Positions 5,556 to 13,180 of a stretch of 22,219 nt of DNA are shown in pieces. The stretch comes from a virus, in the IMG/VR virus record IMGVR_UViG_3300027917_002462, positions 1 to 22,219 of that record; one strand, 5' to 3'. The notes beneath the pieces were generated by a model, which was not told where the DNA came from, did no database searches, and worked only from the letters and a program-made list of their open reading frames with translations. The position numbers and the translations under genes were made by a program. The stretch's first letter is position 1. The number at the start of each line of letters is the position of its first letter.

Positions 5556-5618
5556 GGCCTCATCAGTACGTGCAACACACGTAGACCCTGGGGAATTGGA
5601 CCCCATGCGGTTTCGGCC
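5556..5618 (-). ncRNA. Type II hammerhead ribozyme, copy 3
   Basis: On the minus strand: GGCC (5618-5615), GAAA, stem III, cleavage triplet GUC (5586-5584), stem I UACGUG/CACGUA with loop UGUUG, core CUGAUGA (5566-5560), and GGCC (5559-5556). Stem III is less regular than in the other copies: CC/GG next to the core, a small asymmetric internal loop, then UGGGG/CCCCA closing the loop UCCAAUU. Cleavage is predicted after the C at 5584. It lies in the leader of the 458-aa gene, with the start codon 37 bases downstream. Between it and the upstream gene is an 8-base hairpin (TGACACGG at 5627-5634 with CCGTGTTA at 5647-5654). Confidence 0.9.
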
Positions 5619-5626
5619 TAAACCAG

Positions 5627-5654
5627 TGACACGGTATTAGGTAGCCCCGTGTTA
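5627..5654 (-). other. Hairpin between the 88-aa gene and ribozyme copy 3
   Basis: TGACACGG and CCGTGTTA form an 8-base stem (one G-U) with a 12-base loop. The hairpin lies 20 bases beyond the stop codon at 5674 and 9 bases before ribozyme copy 3 in the minus direction. No U-run follows, so intrinsic termination is unlikely. A role as an insulating or stabilising stem for the 3' end left by ribozyme cleavage is possible. Confidence 0.4.
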
Positions 5655-5673
5655 TGGCCTGTAGTGCTATGCG

Positions 5674-5940
5674 TTACACTACGTAGTCGTACCCATCCCA
5701 ACCGTACTCATCCTCGACCTCATCCTCCAGGTCGTAGAGTCGTTGGGTGAGCCTGTCATGGAAGTCCATCTTGGCCTGCCTCCTCAGCCTAATGCCTCTG
5801 TAGGCAAGGATGGCATTGTAGTCACCAGCATCTACCGCAGGCTCTAGCTCAGCAAGCTGGGCATCGAGCTTCTCAATCGAGCGGTGAGTGATGGCGAGTA
5901 GGTCATGGACAGTCTCCCAGTCCAGTAGATGCATAGCCAT
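5674..5940 (-). CDS. Small helical protein, 88 aa, acidic C-terminus
   Basis: I choose the ATG at 5940, preceded by AAGGAGCACTA; an in-frame GTG at 6018 has no ribosome binding site. The product is mostly helical and charged (WETVHDLLAITHRSIEKLDA, then RLYDLEDEVEDEYGW), possibly a short coiled-coil hairpin. The acidic tail (about residues 73-85) ends in an aromatic GYDYVV. No family is recognised and no membrane segment is seen. It precedes the hairpin and ribozyme copy 3. Confidence 0.65.
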   Translation of the reverse strand: MAMHLLDWETVHDLLAITHRSIEKLDAQLAELEPAVDAGDYNAILAYRGIRLRRQAKMDFHDRLTQRLYDLEDEVEDEYGWDGYDYVV

Positions 5941-6070
5941 TAGTGCTCCTTGGTTAGTGGGTATGATTACCCTGGCTCTATGTCTCTCATCCTGGGCTTG
6001 CCACCAGGCAATGGTCACATTACGGGTGAGCAGTATTGTAGCCTTGCTCAGAGGCTAGCCAGTTTGTTGG
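5941..6070. other. Intergenic leader with short hairpins
   Basis: No gene is supported here. It contains TTGCC/GGCAA around loop ACCA (about 6000-6013) and TAGCC/GGCTA around a 9-base loop (about 6040-6058). A GTG open frame crosses it in phase with the 88-aa gene but lacks a ribosome binding site. The sequence does not contain a hammerhead core, unlike the next intergenic gaps downstream. Confidence 0.35.
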
Positions 6071-6262
6071 TTACGGCATCATGACCTTGTGCTTCTTGAT
6101 ACTGAGTACTCGATATCCATCACATTCTATTTCACGAATGAAGAGATCGAGTTCTCTGTTGCTCTCGAAGTAGAGGTCAACAGTGAATGGGGAATCATAG
6201 TCTTTGTAGAGCAATGTAACGTCTACTTGGACCATTCCCACAAGCTGCCTGGCTTTTGCCAT
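6071..6262 (-). CDS. Hypothetical protein, 63 aa, first gene of the minus-strand block
   Basis: The ATG at 6262 follows GAAAGGGAAAGACA, a good ribosome binding site. The product is small, basic at both ends and rich in beta-type alternation (QVDVTLLYKDY, FTVDLYF, YRVLSIKKHKVMM), with an acidic helix between (NRELDLFIREIE). It resembles a small mixed alpha/beta protein, but no family is recognised. As the promoter-proximal gene of the block it is likely among the first made. Confidence 0.65.
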   Translation of the reverse strand: MAKARQLVGMVQVDVTLLYKDYDSPFTVDLYFESNRELDLFIREIECDGYRVLSIKKHKVMMP

Positions 6263-6514
6263 TGTCTTTCCCTTTCATTGGCGGGTGAGGTTATCTAAAG
6301 TATGACCACGGGGTGGGCTCTAAACGTTTGAGCCTCCTTCACGATCATTCCTATTAATACCCTCCCAACTACTCTTTACTAAAATTGATATCTATTCTGG
6401 CCAAGCTTTCTGTATATTTTTTATTACACTTTAGTTACTATTAGGGCCGGGACGCCCGAATCTTTTCTATTCACATCACTCGTGCTACTATGTGGTTATC
6501 TACTTGTGTGCTCT
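6263..6514. promoter_or_regulatory. Divergent intergenic region between minus-strand and plus-strand operons
   Basis: The two gene blocks diverge from here, so both must be transcribed from this region or from further outside. It is partly AT-rich (about 6385-6440, with TGTATATTTTTTATTAC). GGCTC at 6316-6320 and GAGCC at 6330-6334 bracket the palindrome AAACGTTT. A GC hairpin, CGGG/CCCG around ACG at 6448-6458, is followed by AATCTTTT on the + strand. TTGATA (about 6386) and several TATATT/TATTAAT words occur, but none has standard 16-18-base spacing, so I do not assign a sigma70-type promoter. A phage-specific or middle/late promoter is possible. Confidence 0.4.
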
Positions 6515-6808
6515 ATGAACATAAACTCATATCCTCCAGAACTCATCTATACTATTGGCGAGATCTACGAAGCTTTTCTCAATCCAGAACTCAATCATGC
6601 TTATAGATATAAGAAGCTAGTAGACATCAGCACCAATGGATATGACTGCAAGTATGCAAAAGCCTCTTACCATCGATGGCTTTCATCAGGACAGTCGGCG
6701 GAAACCATTAACACCCTTCTATCCGTACAGGAACAAATCACAAGAGCATTACAGCTCTACCAAGAGATAGAAAAAGATCTAAATGAGTCAACAGAAGAAA
6801 CTACATAG
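6515..6808 (+). CDS. Hypothetical small protein at the head of the packaging operon, 97 aa
   Basis: The function is not recognised. An in-frame GTG at 6482 would add 11 mostly hydrophobic residues; neither start has a visible ribosome binding site, so the start is uncertain. The product is helical: YPPELIYTIGEIYEAF, then a segment YHRWLSSGQSAETINTLLSV that could be a recognition-type helix pair, then a C-terminal charged helix (LQLYQEIEKDLNES). Size, helical content and position ahead of the terminase genes would suit a DNA-binding or small terminase-like component, but no motif proves it. Its end overlaps the next gene by 26 bases. Confidence 0.6.
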   Translation: MNINSYPPELIYTIGEIYEAFLNPELNHAYRYKKLVDISTNGYDCKYAKASYHRWLSSGQSAETINTLLSVQEQITRALQLYQEIEKDLNESTEETT

Positions 6809-7721
6809 TAAACCACCTACAGAGGGGTCTGAACGCCTTCCTGAGCGGTTTTCTACCTATAATACCAATCCGATACAGGCAGAAGACATAAAGCCTTCAG
6901 AAAGCTCTACAGCTCCTTTAAAAGATGATAAAGAAACCTGTACTGATCTAGCTACTGTAGAAGAAGAGCTTAGTGTCACTTTAGCTGGTCCTGTAGATAA
7001 GTCTGAGTTTACAAAGTACCTTGGACTCTCTATGGACAACTATGAGCTAAATATGGATAAGGAGACTGCTACCAAGTACAAGAGATATATTATGTCTTTG
7101 AAACATGGTATGCACGCGGCTGTACCTCTTACCTGTGTAGGTGGGAAGAAGTGTCCTCTAGGTTCTAGATGTCCTTTTACTAGGCACGACGATGAAGGGA
7201 TGGTAGATTATGATGATTCTACCTATCCACTATGTAGGCCCTGTCCTGTAGAAAGGGATATGGTCAAGCTTCACATGTTGGATATGGTTCGTGAGTATGA
7301 AGTAGAGCCCGATGACTATACTGATATTGCTATTGTGAGCAAACTGGCTACTCTAGATGTGCTTGAGTTCAGATGCAACATGCTTCTTGCTACCGATGCT
7401 GAAGGATTGGTTATCAGTGAGGTGACTAGCTTTGATCCAAAGAATAGTAAGGAGTTCATTAGTAGGAAGGCCCATCCAGCGTTTGAAATATTGGAAAAGA
7501 TACATAGGATAAAACAGGACTTATTGAGAGGTATGGTAGGGACTAGACGAGAAAAATACAAGAAGGATGCTGCTACCGGTGAAAGAACTTCTACTACTGA
7601 TCTCACTAAAGAGATGCACGATCTACTCGACATCCTTAAGAATGCTAAGGATGAGAACGATATAATAGATGCAGAGTATGCTGAGGTAGAGGTTCTAGAC
7701 ACTAATAAAAGGGAGTCGTAG
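6783..7721 (+). CDS. Five-cysteine protein, 312 aa, candidate small terminase subunit
   Basis: The ATG at 6783 lies inside the end of the preceding gene. Residues 1-75 look disordered (Ser/Thr/Glu/Pro-rich). A compact Cys cluster follows: C118, C124, C130, then CRPCP with C151 and C154, a spacing suited to zinc or an iron-sulfur cluster. Residues 155-205 are helical. Residues 229-258 (KAHPAFEILEKIHRIKQDLL, then GTRREK) resemble the C-terminal pattern of P27-type small terminase proteins, where HPA is followed by a helix and a basic turn. Together with its place upstream of the large terminase this suggests DNA recognition during packaging. That assignment is inference. The tail (282-312) is acidic. 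Confidence 0.75.
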   Translation: MSQQKKLHSKPPTEGSERLPERFSTYNTNPIQAEDIKPSESSTAPLKDDKETCTDLATVEEELSVTLAGPVDKSEFTKYLGLSMDNYELNMDKETATKYKRYIMSLKHGMHAAVPLTCVGGKKCPLGSRCPFTRHDDEGMVDYDDSTYPLCRPCPVERDMVKLHMLDMVREYEVEPDDYTDIAIVSKLATLDVLEFRCNMLLATDAEGLVISEVTSFDPKNSKEFISRKAHPAFEILEKIHRIKQDLLRGMVGTRREKYKKDAATGERTSTTDLTKEMHDLLDILKNAKDENDIIDAEYAEVEVLDTNKRES

Positions 7722-8005
7722 TGCTATATACATGTTCATGCTTAGATCCGGACTGCGATATCTGCAATCCTGCTAAAAGGGATGATTGTGGTCCGCCTTG
7801 CTGTAATGAAGACCAGGATTGCTCTAAAGACAGCAAGAAAGATGGTTGTTGTGGTGGTTGTTGTGAACGATCTGCTGATATTAATGATGTAAGCCAGATT
7901 AGGGTAAATATGGAATACTACATTGGCAGAGTGAATGAAGATGCGCTTAGAAAGCTTCCTAAGGATATGCCATTTAGGCTGGTGCCTAACAAAGTAGAAA
8001 AGTAG
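7721..8005 (+). CDS. Cysteine-rich peptide, 94 aa, 12 Cys in the first 48 residues
   Basis: The GTG start shares one base with the TAG of the upstream gene (TAGTG) and is preceded by AAAAGGGAG. Cysteines are at 5, 7, 12, 15, 23, 27, 28, 34, 43, 44, 47 and 48, including CxC, CxxC and a CCGGCC block, interspersed with acidic and lysine residues. Such density suggests metal clusters (zinc or metallothionein-like) or an iron-sulfur protein. The C-terminal 45 residues contain no Cys and look like a small folded tail (MEYYIGRVNEDALRKLP). No family is recognised. Position between two packaging-region genes hints at a virion or packaging role. Confidence 0.75.
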   Translation: MLYTCSCLDPDCDICNPAKRDDCGPPCCNEDQDCSKDSKKDGCCGGCCERSADINDVSQIRVNMEYYIGRVNEDALRKLPKDMPFRLVPNKVEK

Positions 8006-8027
8006 TTCTCAAGAGCAGGAATAGTGA

Positions 8028-11000
8028 GTGGAGTTCAATTGGCTAGGAATGAATATAGCCGCTGGGCAAATTGGCGGCTTGTTTCATAGATTTCTGGGAC
8101 TTGGTGGAACAGCACCGGCACCTCCAACTGCATTACCAGCTAATAGCGTTACCTTCGACTTAGAGACTACTGGTTTAGAGCCAGGTAGACACTCTGTTAT
8201 AGAGGGTGCTGTCTATGATATGAAGTCTGGTACAACGTGGTCCAGACCGATTACTCCATATATAGGTCGAGATGCAGTTAGTATAGATACTCTTTCTGCT
8301 AGTGCTTCTGATTGGTGGAAATCTAGACAGAAGGCATTGTATAGCTGGGTGGGAAAGGACGCTGCTCAAGTAGCTCCAGACGAGTTTGTTAGGCAGCTAG
8401 CCAATAATCTAAAAGGCAAGGTAGTTTGGATTCAGAATGCTCCATTTGAATCTAGACAAATGGCCGATCTATTTAAGCATCACATTGGGCCAGAAGAGCT
8501 TGCTTCGATTAGGAAGATGTTCGAGACACGACCTCTTTCCGAGGCTAGTCAGAGACATCTATTCTATGTGACAGGTAGAGATATTCAGGCAGCTAGACAG
8601 ACTGCATTTCAGACACGAGACTGGATGCCTGTCTTTACTGAGTATTTAAGAGATGCAGCTCGTAAGACAGATGCTATTAGGGTTCGTGATATTCAAGATG
8701 TGACTAGAGCTATTTTTAGTGAGTCACAGCGTATAGGATTGATGAAGGCTACCAAGTCGTTCGTAGGTAGCAATATCAATACTTTGTCTCTGGCATATGG
8801 ATTTGATCCAGAAGTTCATAGAGCACCAGCTGATGTTCTTAGAGAAAGTGACCTATTACGTAGGTTGTGGAGAGTAGCGACTGGATTACATGAATCTAGA
8901 CATAGAGGACTGTGGGGCGAGGCAGCTCTTGTATTCAGCGATAAATACAGAGAAGATCTGACTGCTATACGTAGAGTAGGTCATGCACAAGAACTGTTGT
9001 TGCAGAGATCGATAGCTAGGAACCTAGCAGAAGCTAAGTTGGCATTAGACTTTGGAGAGGGTGAGGTTAAAGGTGTAAACGATAAGCTGATGAGTTTCGT
9101 AGCACCGATGGAGACGTATGAAGGGAAGGTAGTACATCAGCGTATTGCCTATCACCTCAAAAAACAACCAAAAGATTTCGACGAGGCAATCAGACTATTT
9201 ACGTCTGAGCGCTTTATGAGCAAAGGCCTGACAGACGTTGTCGAAAAAGCAGTTCTAGATGTAAAGACGAAATCTAGAGCTGGCTTAAGAGAAATGGTGG
9301 CTAATCCATTAAAGCTTGAGCTTGATGCTAATGCTGAGCTAATCAAGCTGATGGATGAGGCAGGTAAGTTTAATAACTGGGATGCTTTACGCTTCTTGTT
9401 TGCTAGACATCCTATCAAGATGGGTGCTATAGCAGCTACAGGACTATATCTTACTGGCGCTACCATTGACTTTGCTACTTCGAGAACCAGTACACCAGCA
9501 TTAGAGGATGAATCATTTGTAGATTGGTCTGGTATGGAGCCCTATGGCATTGGCTCCGATATGAGGCACTATTCAACTGATTTTGGTTCAGGTTGGCGTG
9601 GTTTACTAGACTTTACTGGAAAGATAGCTTATCTAGGCAAGCAAGCAAGGACAACTTGGTTTCAGCAGGGGGAATTGACTGCTCTTGGCGTAGATATTGA
9701 GCAACGTGTAACTAGACTTGCTAAGAAGGTGTCTACACAAGACTTTCACCAAGCTACTTCACTAATTAGAAGACGGTCATTGGCTCATCCACGAGAAATG
9801 CATATTCGTGATCGTCTGGATAATGTTGCTTCGCCTAGACTGCAGCCAGGATCAATGGCTGAGTTTTTGGTAGGTGCTGATTCAAAACAGATAACTTCAG
9901 CTAAGCGTACAAGCTTTATTGGCTATAGAGACTACAATATTATTCAAGGTCTTGGTTATGGGCGCGTAACTCCAGGAAGTGGGTTTGGTTCTCCATCTAT
10001 AGGTTTTGAACTCTTAGATGTAGGTATTCTTCAGTTAACTGGTAAGATGTCGGGCCTGGGCAGGAAGACAGGATGGGTTAAGTTTGGTGAAGGTGCTTCG
10101 ATATCCATTGCTGATCTTTTTAAGTCTGCTGTTGGTTTTGAGAGAAAAGTACCTGGGGCAGGTAAAGAGCTTGAGTATCTTGCTCGTGTACATGAAGCAG
10201 CTGGGGCAGAAAGACTTGGTATTGTCAACTTCTCTGCCTTCATGTCTAAAGGATATAAGTCAAAGGTCATTAGACATGAAACTTTCCACAATCTTGTAGA
10301 CGATGAGTGGAGAACACAGTTTGCTAAGATTAATCCAGAACTTCTTAAACATGCTGGTCTTGAGAACTATCGATGGGGCTATCAGCCAGAATTAGCTGTA
10401 GAAGAATATGCGGCTTATCGTCTTGGAGATTTACAGACTCCAGTAGAGATTCTAGGCGAAGCAGCTGCTAATAAACGCTTGCTGACTACTTTAGAGACTC
10501 TTACAGAGCAGTCAGCTATTAGTACTTGGGCTAAAAGAAAACAGCTTAGATCCCAACTACTTGGCATGCAAGATCAAGGTATTGCTGCAAAACTTAGAGA
10601 TGCTTTTACTGATTTTGGTTCTCCGTGGAAGGGTATGGCTTCTCCATGGAAGGCTATAGCTGCAGCAGCACGTCGTCTTAGAGGTCGTGCTCAAACATGG
10701 GCTAGTAGTTCAGGTATGCGTTATATGGTTCCTGGACCTCGCCGTGTTAGTAAGGTAGCTACTGCAGCTCAAGAAGCAGGTCTTTCGGCTAATTTGAGAG
10801 GCAATCGTATTGAAGGAATGAAGAAGAGTGGTCTCTCATATTGGTCACGTGCTGTAGATCATGACTTTGGTCGATCATGGGCTCGTTTAGCTAAGCTTAT
10901 GGAGAAGATAGGTAGTGTCTTTTCCAGACTGACAAAAGGCCTGTTTAAACGCACTACAACAGCACAGAAGGCACTTGCAGAAGAAGCTCCTGTCTTTACA

Positions 11001-12170
11001 AATATCATTAAAGATGAGTTAGCTAATCAGGAGAGTAGCTTGATTCAGACTCTTATTAAGTCTGGATATACAACATCAGAAGTACATGCTCAAAGTATGG
11101 TGCAAAGAGCTAGCTGGTTCACAATGGGTGGATCCAAGTGGGCAAGGTTTGAGACTTTGGGTAAGGGTGGTTTTGGTAAAGCTTGGCTCGTTGCATCTCC
11201 CGAAACTGGTCAAGTTGGTGTACTAAAGCAACTTCGTCCTAGCTTAAAGCCTGGATCATGGGGTGCTGGTAGACAGGCTGAACCATGGCTTTATCCTGCA
11301 AGGCCAGGTGCTGCAAAACCACCTACAGAACTGAGACAACGTCTAATAGGTAATATGGATGAAGTTGTTGGATGGATGGATGAAGGTAATATTCCACCAG
11401 AATGGGGCAAAGGCACAATAGAAGAGATCATGGCTGCCCAAAAAGCTTATACACAGCTGTATAGATCCACAACGCCAGACAGAGAATTACGCTCTATAGA
11501 ACATATTCTGTCTTATGAGGTTGCTATGCAGCAACAAGCTCGTAAAGAGCTTGGCGATGTGATTCCAGAAGTTTTTACTGGTGGCGTGATTGAAGTAGGT
11601 GGTGAGAGAGCAGGAGTTGGATTTATCCAAGAATATGGTGGTCGAGGACTAGGTAGCATGTCTAGGCGTATGACTCCTGAACAATTAGCCTCTGTTGAGT
11701 CACAAGTAAGAGAGTATGTTGAGGGTCAGCTACAGCGTGGTGGTGTATTTAACTGGGACTTAGGTAGAAACAATATTCTTGTTGATCCTGGTACTATGAA
11801 AATACGGATTATTGATCAAGGTGGTGCTACCTTTATCAAGGGCGTTCACGATGAAGCATATAAGGAATATGGTAAAACCTTTGGTAATATGATTATGGAG
11901 CGTATTTTTGGACCAATGCGAGGAGAGATTGGGCATGTCACTTCTAGTAATATGCAGAGGGCTGCTATTCAGGGAGTAGAAGCTAGTGGTGGTAGAGCTG
12001 TTGTTGGTCTTGAGGAGGCAACAGAAAATTCACTTGCCTTTGCAGCAATAGAAGCAGACGCTAGAAGAGCAGCTTGGAGAGAGCGTAAACTACAAGTAAC
12101 TAAAATGCAACATGAAGCACATAAGAAGATGTTTGGGCGTAAGACTGGTCATGCTAAAGGAGGTCACTAA
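8028..12170 (+). CDS. Giant polyvalent-type protein: exonuclease, metallopeptidase and protein-kinase-like domains, 1380 aa
   Basis: The GTG start has AGGA seven bases upstream. Three enzyme-like domains are visible. (1) Residues about 40-285, DEDDh exonuclease: FDLETTG (D44, E46), QNAPFES (N137, with E141 where an acid is expected), and HRAPAD (H264, D269). (2) About 715-830, zincin-like: HETFH at 750-754 is HExxH, with candidate third ligands E788/E792/E793 in PELAVEEYAAY. (3) About 1035-1290, protein-kinase-like: glycine loop GKGGFG (1045-1050), K1067, catalytic WDLGRNN (D1244, N1249), and IDQG (D1263) in place of DFG. A hydrophobic stretch at about 464-481 may be a membrane segment. The linkers are helical and basic. 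Phage proteins of this kind are packaged and ejected with the genome to disarm host defences. That role is inference from architecture and position. Confidence 0.85.
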   Translation: MEFNWLGMNIAAGQIGGLFHRFLGLGGTAPAPPTALPANSVTFDLETTGLEPGRHSVIEGAVYDMKSGTTWSRPITPYIGRDAVSIDTLSASASDWWKSRQKALYSWVGKDAAQVAPDEFVRQLANNLKGKVVWIQNAPFESRQMADLFKHHIGPEELASIRKMFETRPLSEASQRHLFYVTGRDIQAARQTAFQTRDWMPVFTEYLRDAARKTDAIRVRDIQDVTRAIFSESQRIGLMKATKSFVGSNINTLSLAYGFDPEVHRAPADVLRESDLLRRLWRVATGLHESRHRGLWGEAALVFSDKYREDLTAIRRVGHAQELLLQRSIARNLAEAKLALDFGEGEVKGVNDKLMSFVAPMETYEGKVVHQRIAYHLKKQPKDFDEAIRLFTSERFMSKGLTDVVEKAVLDVKTKSRAGLREMVANPLKLELDANAELIKLMDEAGKFNNWDALRFLFARHPIKMGAIAATGLYLTGATIDFATSRTSTPALEDESFVDWSGMEPYGIGSDMRHYSTDFGSGWRGLLDFTGKIAYLGKQARTTWFQQGELTALGVDIEQRVTRLAKKVSTQDFHQATSLIRRRSLAHPREMHIRDRLDNVASPRLQPGSMAEFLVGADSKQITSAKRTSFIGYRDYNIIQGLGYGRVTPGSGFGSPSIGFELLDVGILQLTGKMSGLGRKTGWVKFGEGASISIADLFKSAVGFERKVPGAGKELEYLARVHEAAGAERLGIVNFSAFMSKGYKSKVIRHETFHNLVDDEWRTQFAKINPELLKHAGLENYRWGYQPELAVEEYAAYRLGDLQTPVEILGEAAANKRLLTTLETLTEQSAISTWAKRKQLRSQLLGMQDQGIAAKLRDAFTDFGSPWKGMASPWKAIAAAARRLRGRAQTWASSSGMRYMVPGPRRVSKVATAAQEAGLSANLRGNRIEGMKKSGLSYWSRAVDHDFGRSWARLAKLMEKIGSVFSRLTKGLFKRTTTAQKALAEEAPVFTNIIKDELANQESSLIQTLIKSGYTTSEVHAQSMVQRASWFTMGGSKWARFETLGKGGFGKAWLVASPETGQVGVLKQLRPSLKPGSWGAGRQAEPWLYPARPGAAKPPTELRQRLIGNMDEVVGWMDEGNIPPEWGKGTIEEIMAAQKAYTQLYRSTTPDRELRSIEHILSYEVAMQQQARKELGDVIPEVFTGGVIEVGGERAGVGFIQEYGGRGLGSMSRRMTPEQLASVESQVREYVEGQLQRGGVFNWDLGRNNILVDPGTMKIRIIDQGGATFIKGVHDEAYKEYGKTFGNMIMERIFGPMRGEIGHVTSSNMQRAAIQGVEASGGRAVVGLEEATENSLAFAAIEADARRAAWRERKLQVTKMQHEAHKKMFGRKTGHAKGGH

Positions 12171-13180
12171 TGGCTTTGTTCCGTACTGCAGGCGTTGCTG
12201 CACGTAAAGGAGTACAAAAAGCAGGTGCAGTGGTTAGCAAGCTTCTTCCTAGTGAGGTAACTGTTAGAACAGCAGTGTCTGATTTGCCAACTCTTACTCC
12301 AGAATTGGTAGGTAGTCGCACGAATTTAATGATGGTGGAAGGGTTTGATTACGCTACTGGTACTATGACTGCTCCTGTAGGACGTAAGTTTAGTGGTGTA
12401 TTTGGTGAGGCTTTTGAGCGTGCTGGTTTACCAACAGATATACCAGGACTAAGAACTGCTGCAATAGAGCGCTTTCAACCACAGTTTCGTGCACGTGTAC
12501 AGGGTGCTGTAGATTATGGTGGGCCTCCTGCTCGAATGGATTTTGGACTTACTGAGAGTGTATTTCCTGTGGGATTACCAGCTACTACACCAGCTGGTGG
12601 CTATACAGGAACAATGACTGTTGGTGGTCCAAGAAGAGTAGGAAGAATTGTTGGTCAGCCTGCTGTTGCACCTGTTACTCTAGATGAAGGTGTCGTATTT
12701 CAGCGACAAGTAGCGAGTGCACTACAAGAAGCTCCAACTCGTATGAGACCTAGAATTGAGCCTGGGCCCGGTTTGACTAGTGAAGTACAAATGCAAAGGC
12801 CTGCATGGCCTGGGCCAAGTTTTAGTGCTAAGACAAAGGGGTGGAGTTTTAGAGGTAGTTTTGTCGATCGTCTAGCTGGTGCTGGAGTAGGAATAGCTAC
12901 TAGTAAATATACGTGGGGCGGATTAGCTGCTACTGGTATAGCGGGTATGACAGGCTTTGGTGGTTATGCTTTAATGCAAAATCAGGTTGATATGAATAAA
13001 CAAGCTATGAAATCATTGAAGACGATGCGCAACTCTCTTCGTTATGGTGGTATGAACAGGCGTGGTGATTTTGAGTACAATCCTATGATGACATTCTCTA
13101 GACCTCGTGTACGAGCTGGCCATCTTGGAGCTAATGGTGGTTTGACATTAGCTCTTAATCGCCAAAGGAGTGCTAGATAA
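12170..13180 (+). CDS. Gly/Pro-rich putative virion protein with one membrane segment, 336 aa
   Basis: The ATG overlaps the stop of the giant gene by one base (TAATG), with AAAGGAGGT just before it, a near-perfect ribosome binding site. Residues 1-30 are basic-amphipathic. Residues 60-215 are rich in Gly, Pro, Val and Thr with little predicted helix. Residues about 248-268 (TWGGLAATGIAGMTGFGGYA) form a Gly-rich hydrophobic segment. The C-terminal 65 residues are basic and end in RQRSAR. No family is recognised. Its companions at 13180 and 16334 share this small-residue composition and basic C-terminus, suggesting a group of internal capsid or membrane-interacting virion proteins. Confidence 0.75.
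   Translation: MALFRTAGVAARKGVQKAGAVVSKLLPSEVTVRTAVSDLPTLTPELVGSRTNLMMVEGFDYATGTMTAPVGRKFSGVFGEAFERAGLPTDIPGLRTAAIERFQPQFRARVQGAVDYGGPPARMDFGLTESVFPVGLPATTPAGGYTGTMTVGGPRRVGRIVGQPAVAPVTLDEGVVFQRQVASALQEAPTRMRPRIEPGPGLTSEVQMQRPAWPGPSFSAKTKGWSFRGSFVDRLAGAGVGIATSKYTWGGLAATGIAGMTGFGGYALMQNQVDMNKQAMKSLKTMRNSLRYGGMNRRGDFEYNPMMTFSRPRVRAGHLGANGGLTLALNRQRSAR

Noticed and set aside
6448-6466. GC hairpin followed by AATCTTTT as an intrinsic terminator
   Set aside because: The stem is only 4 bp and the T-run is short and interrupted, so it is noted only as part of the divergent region.
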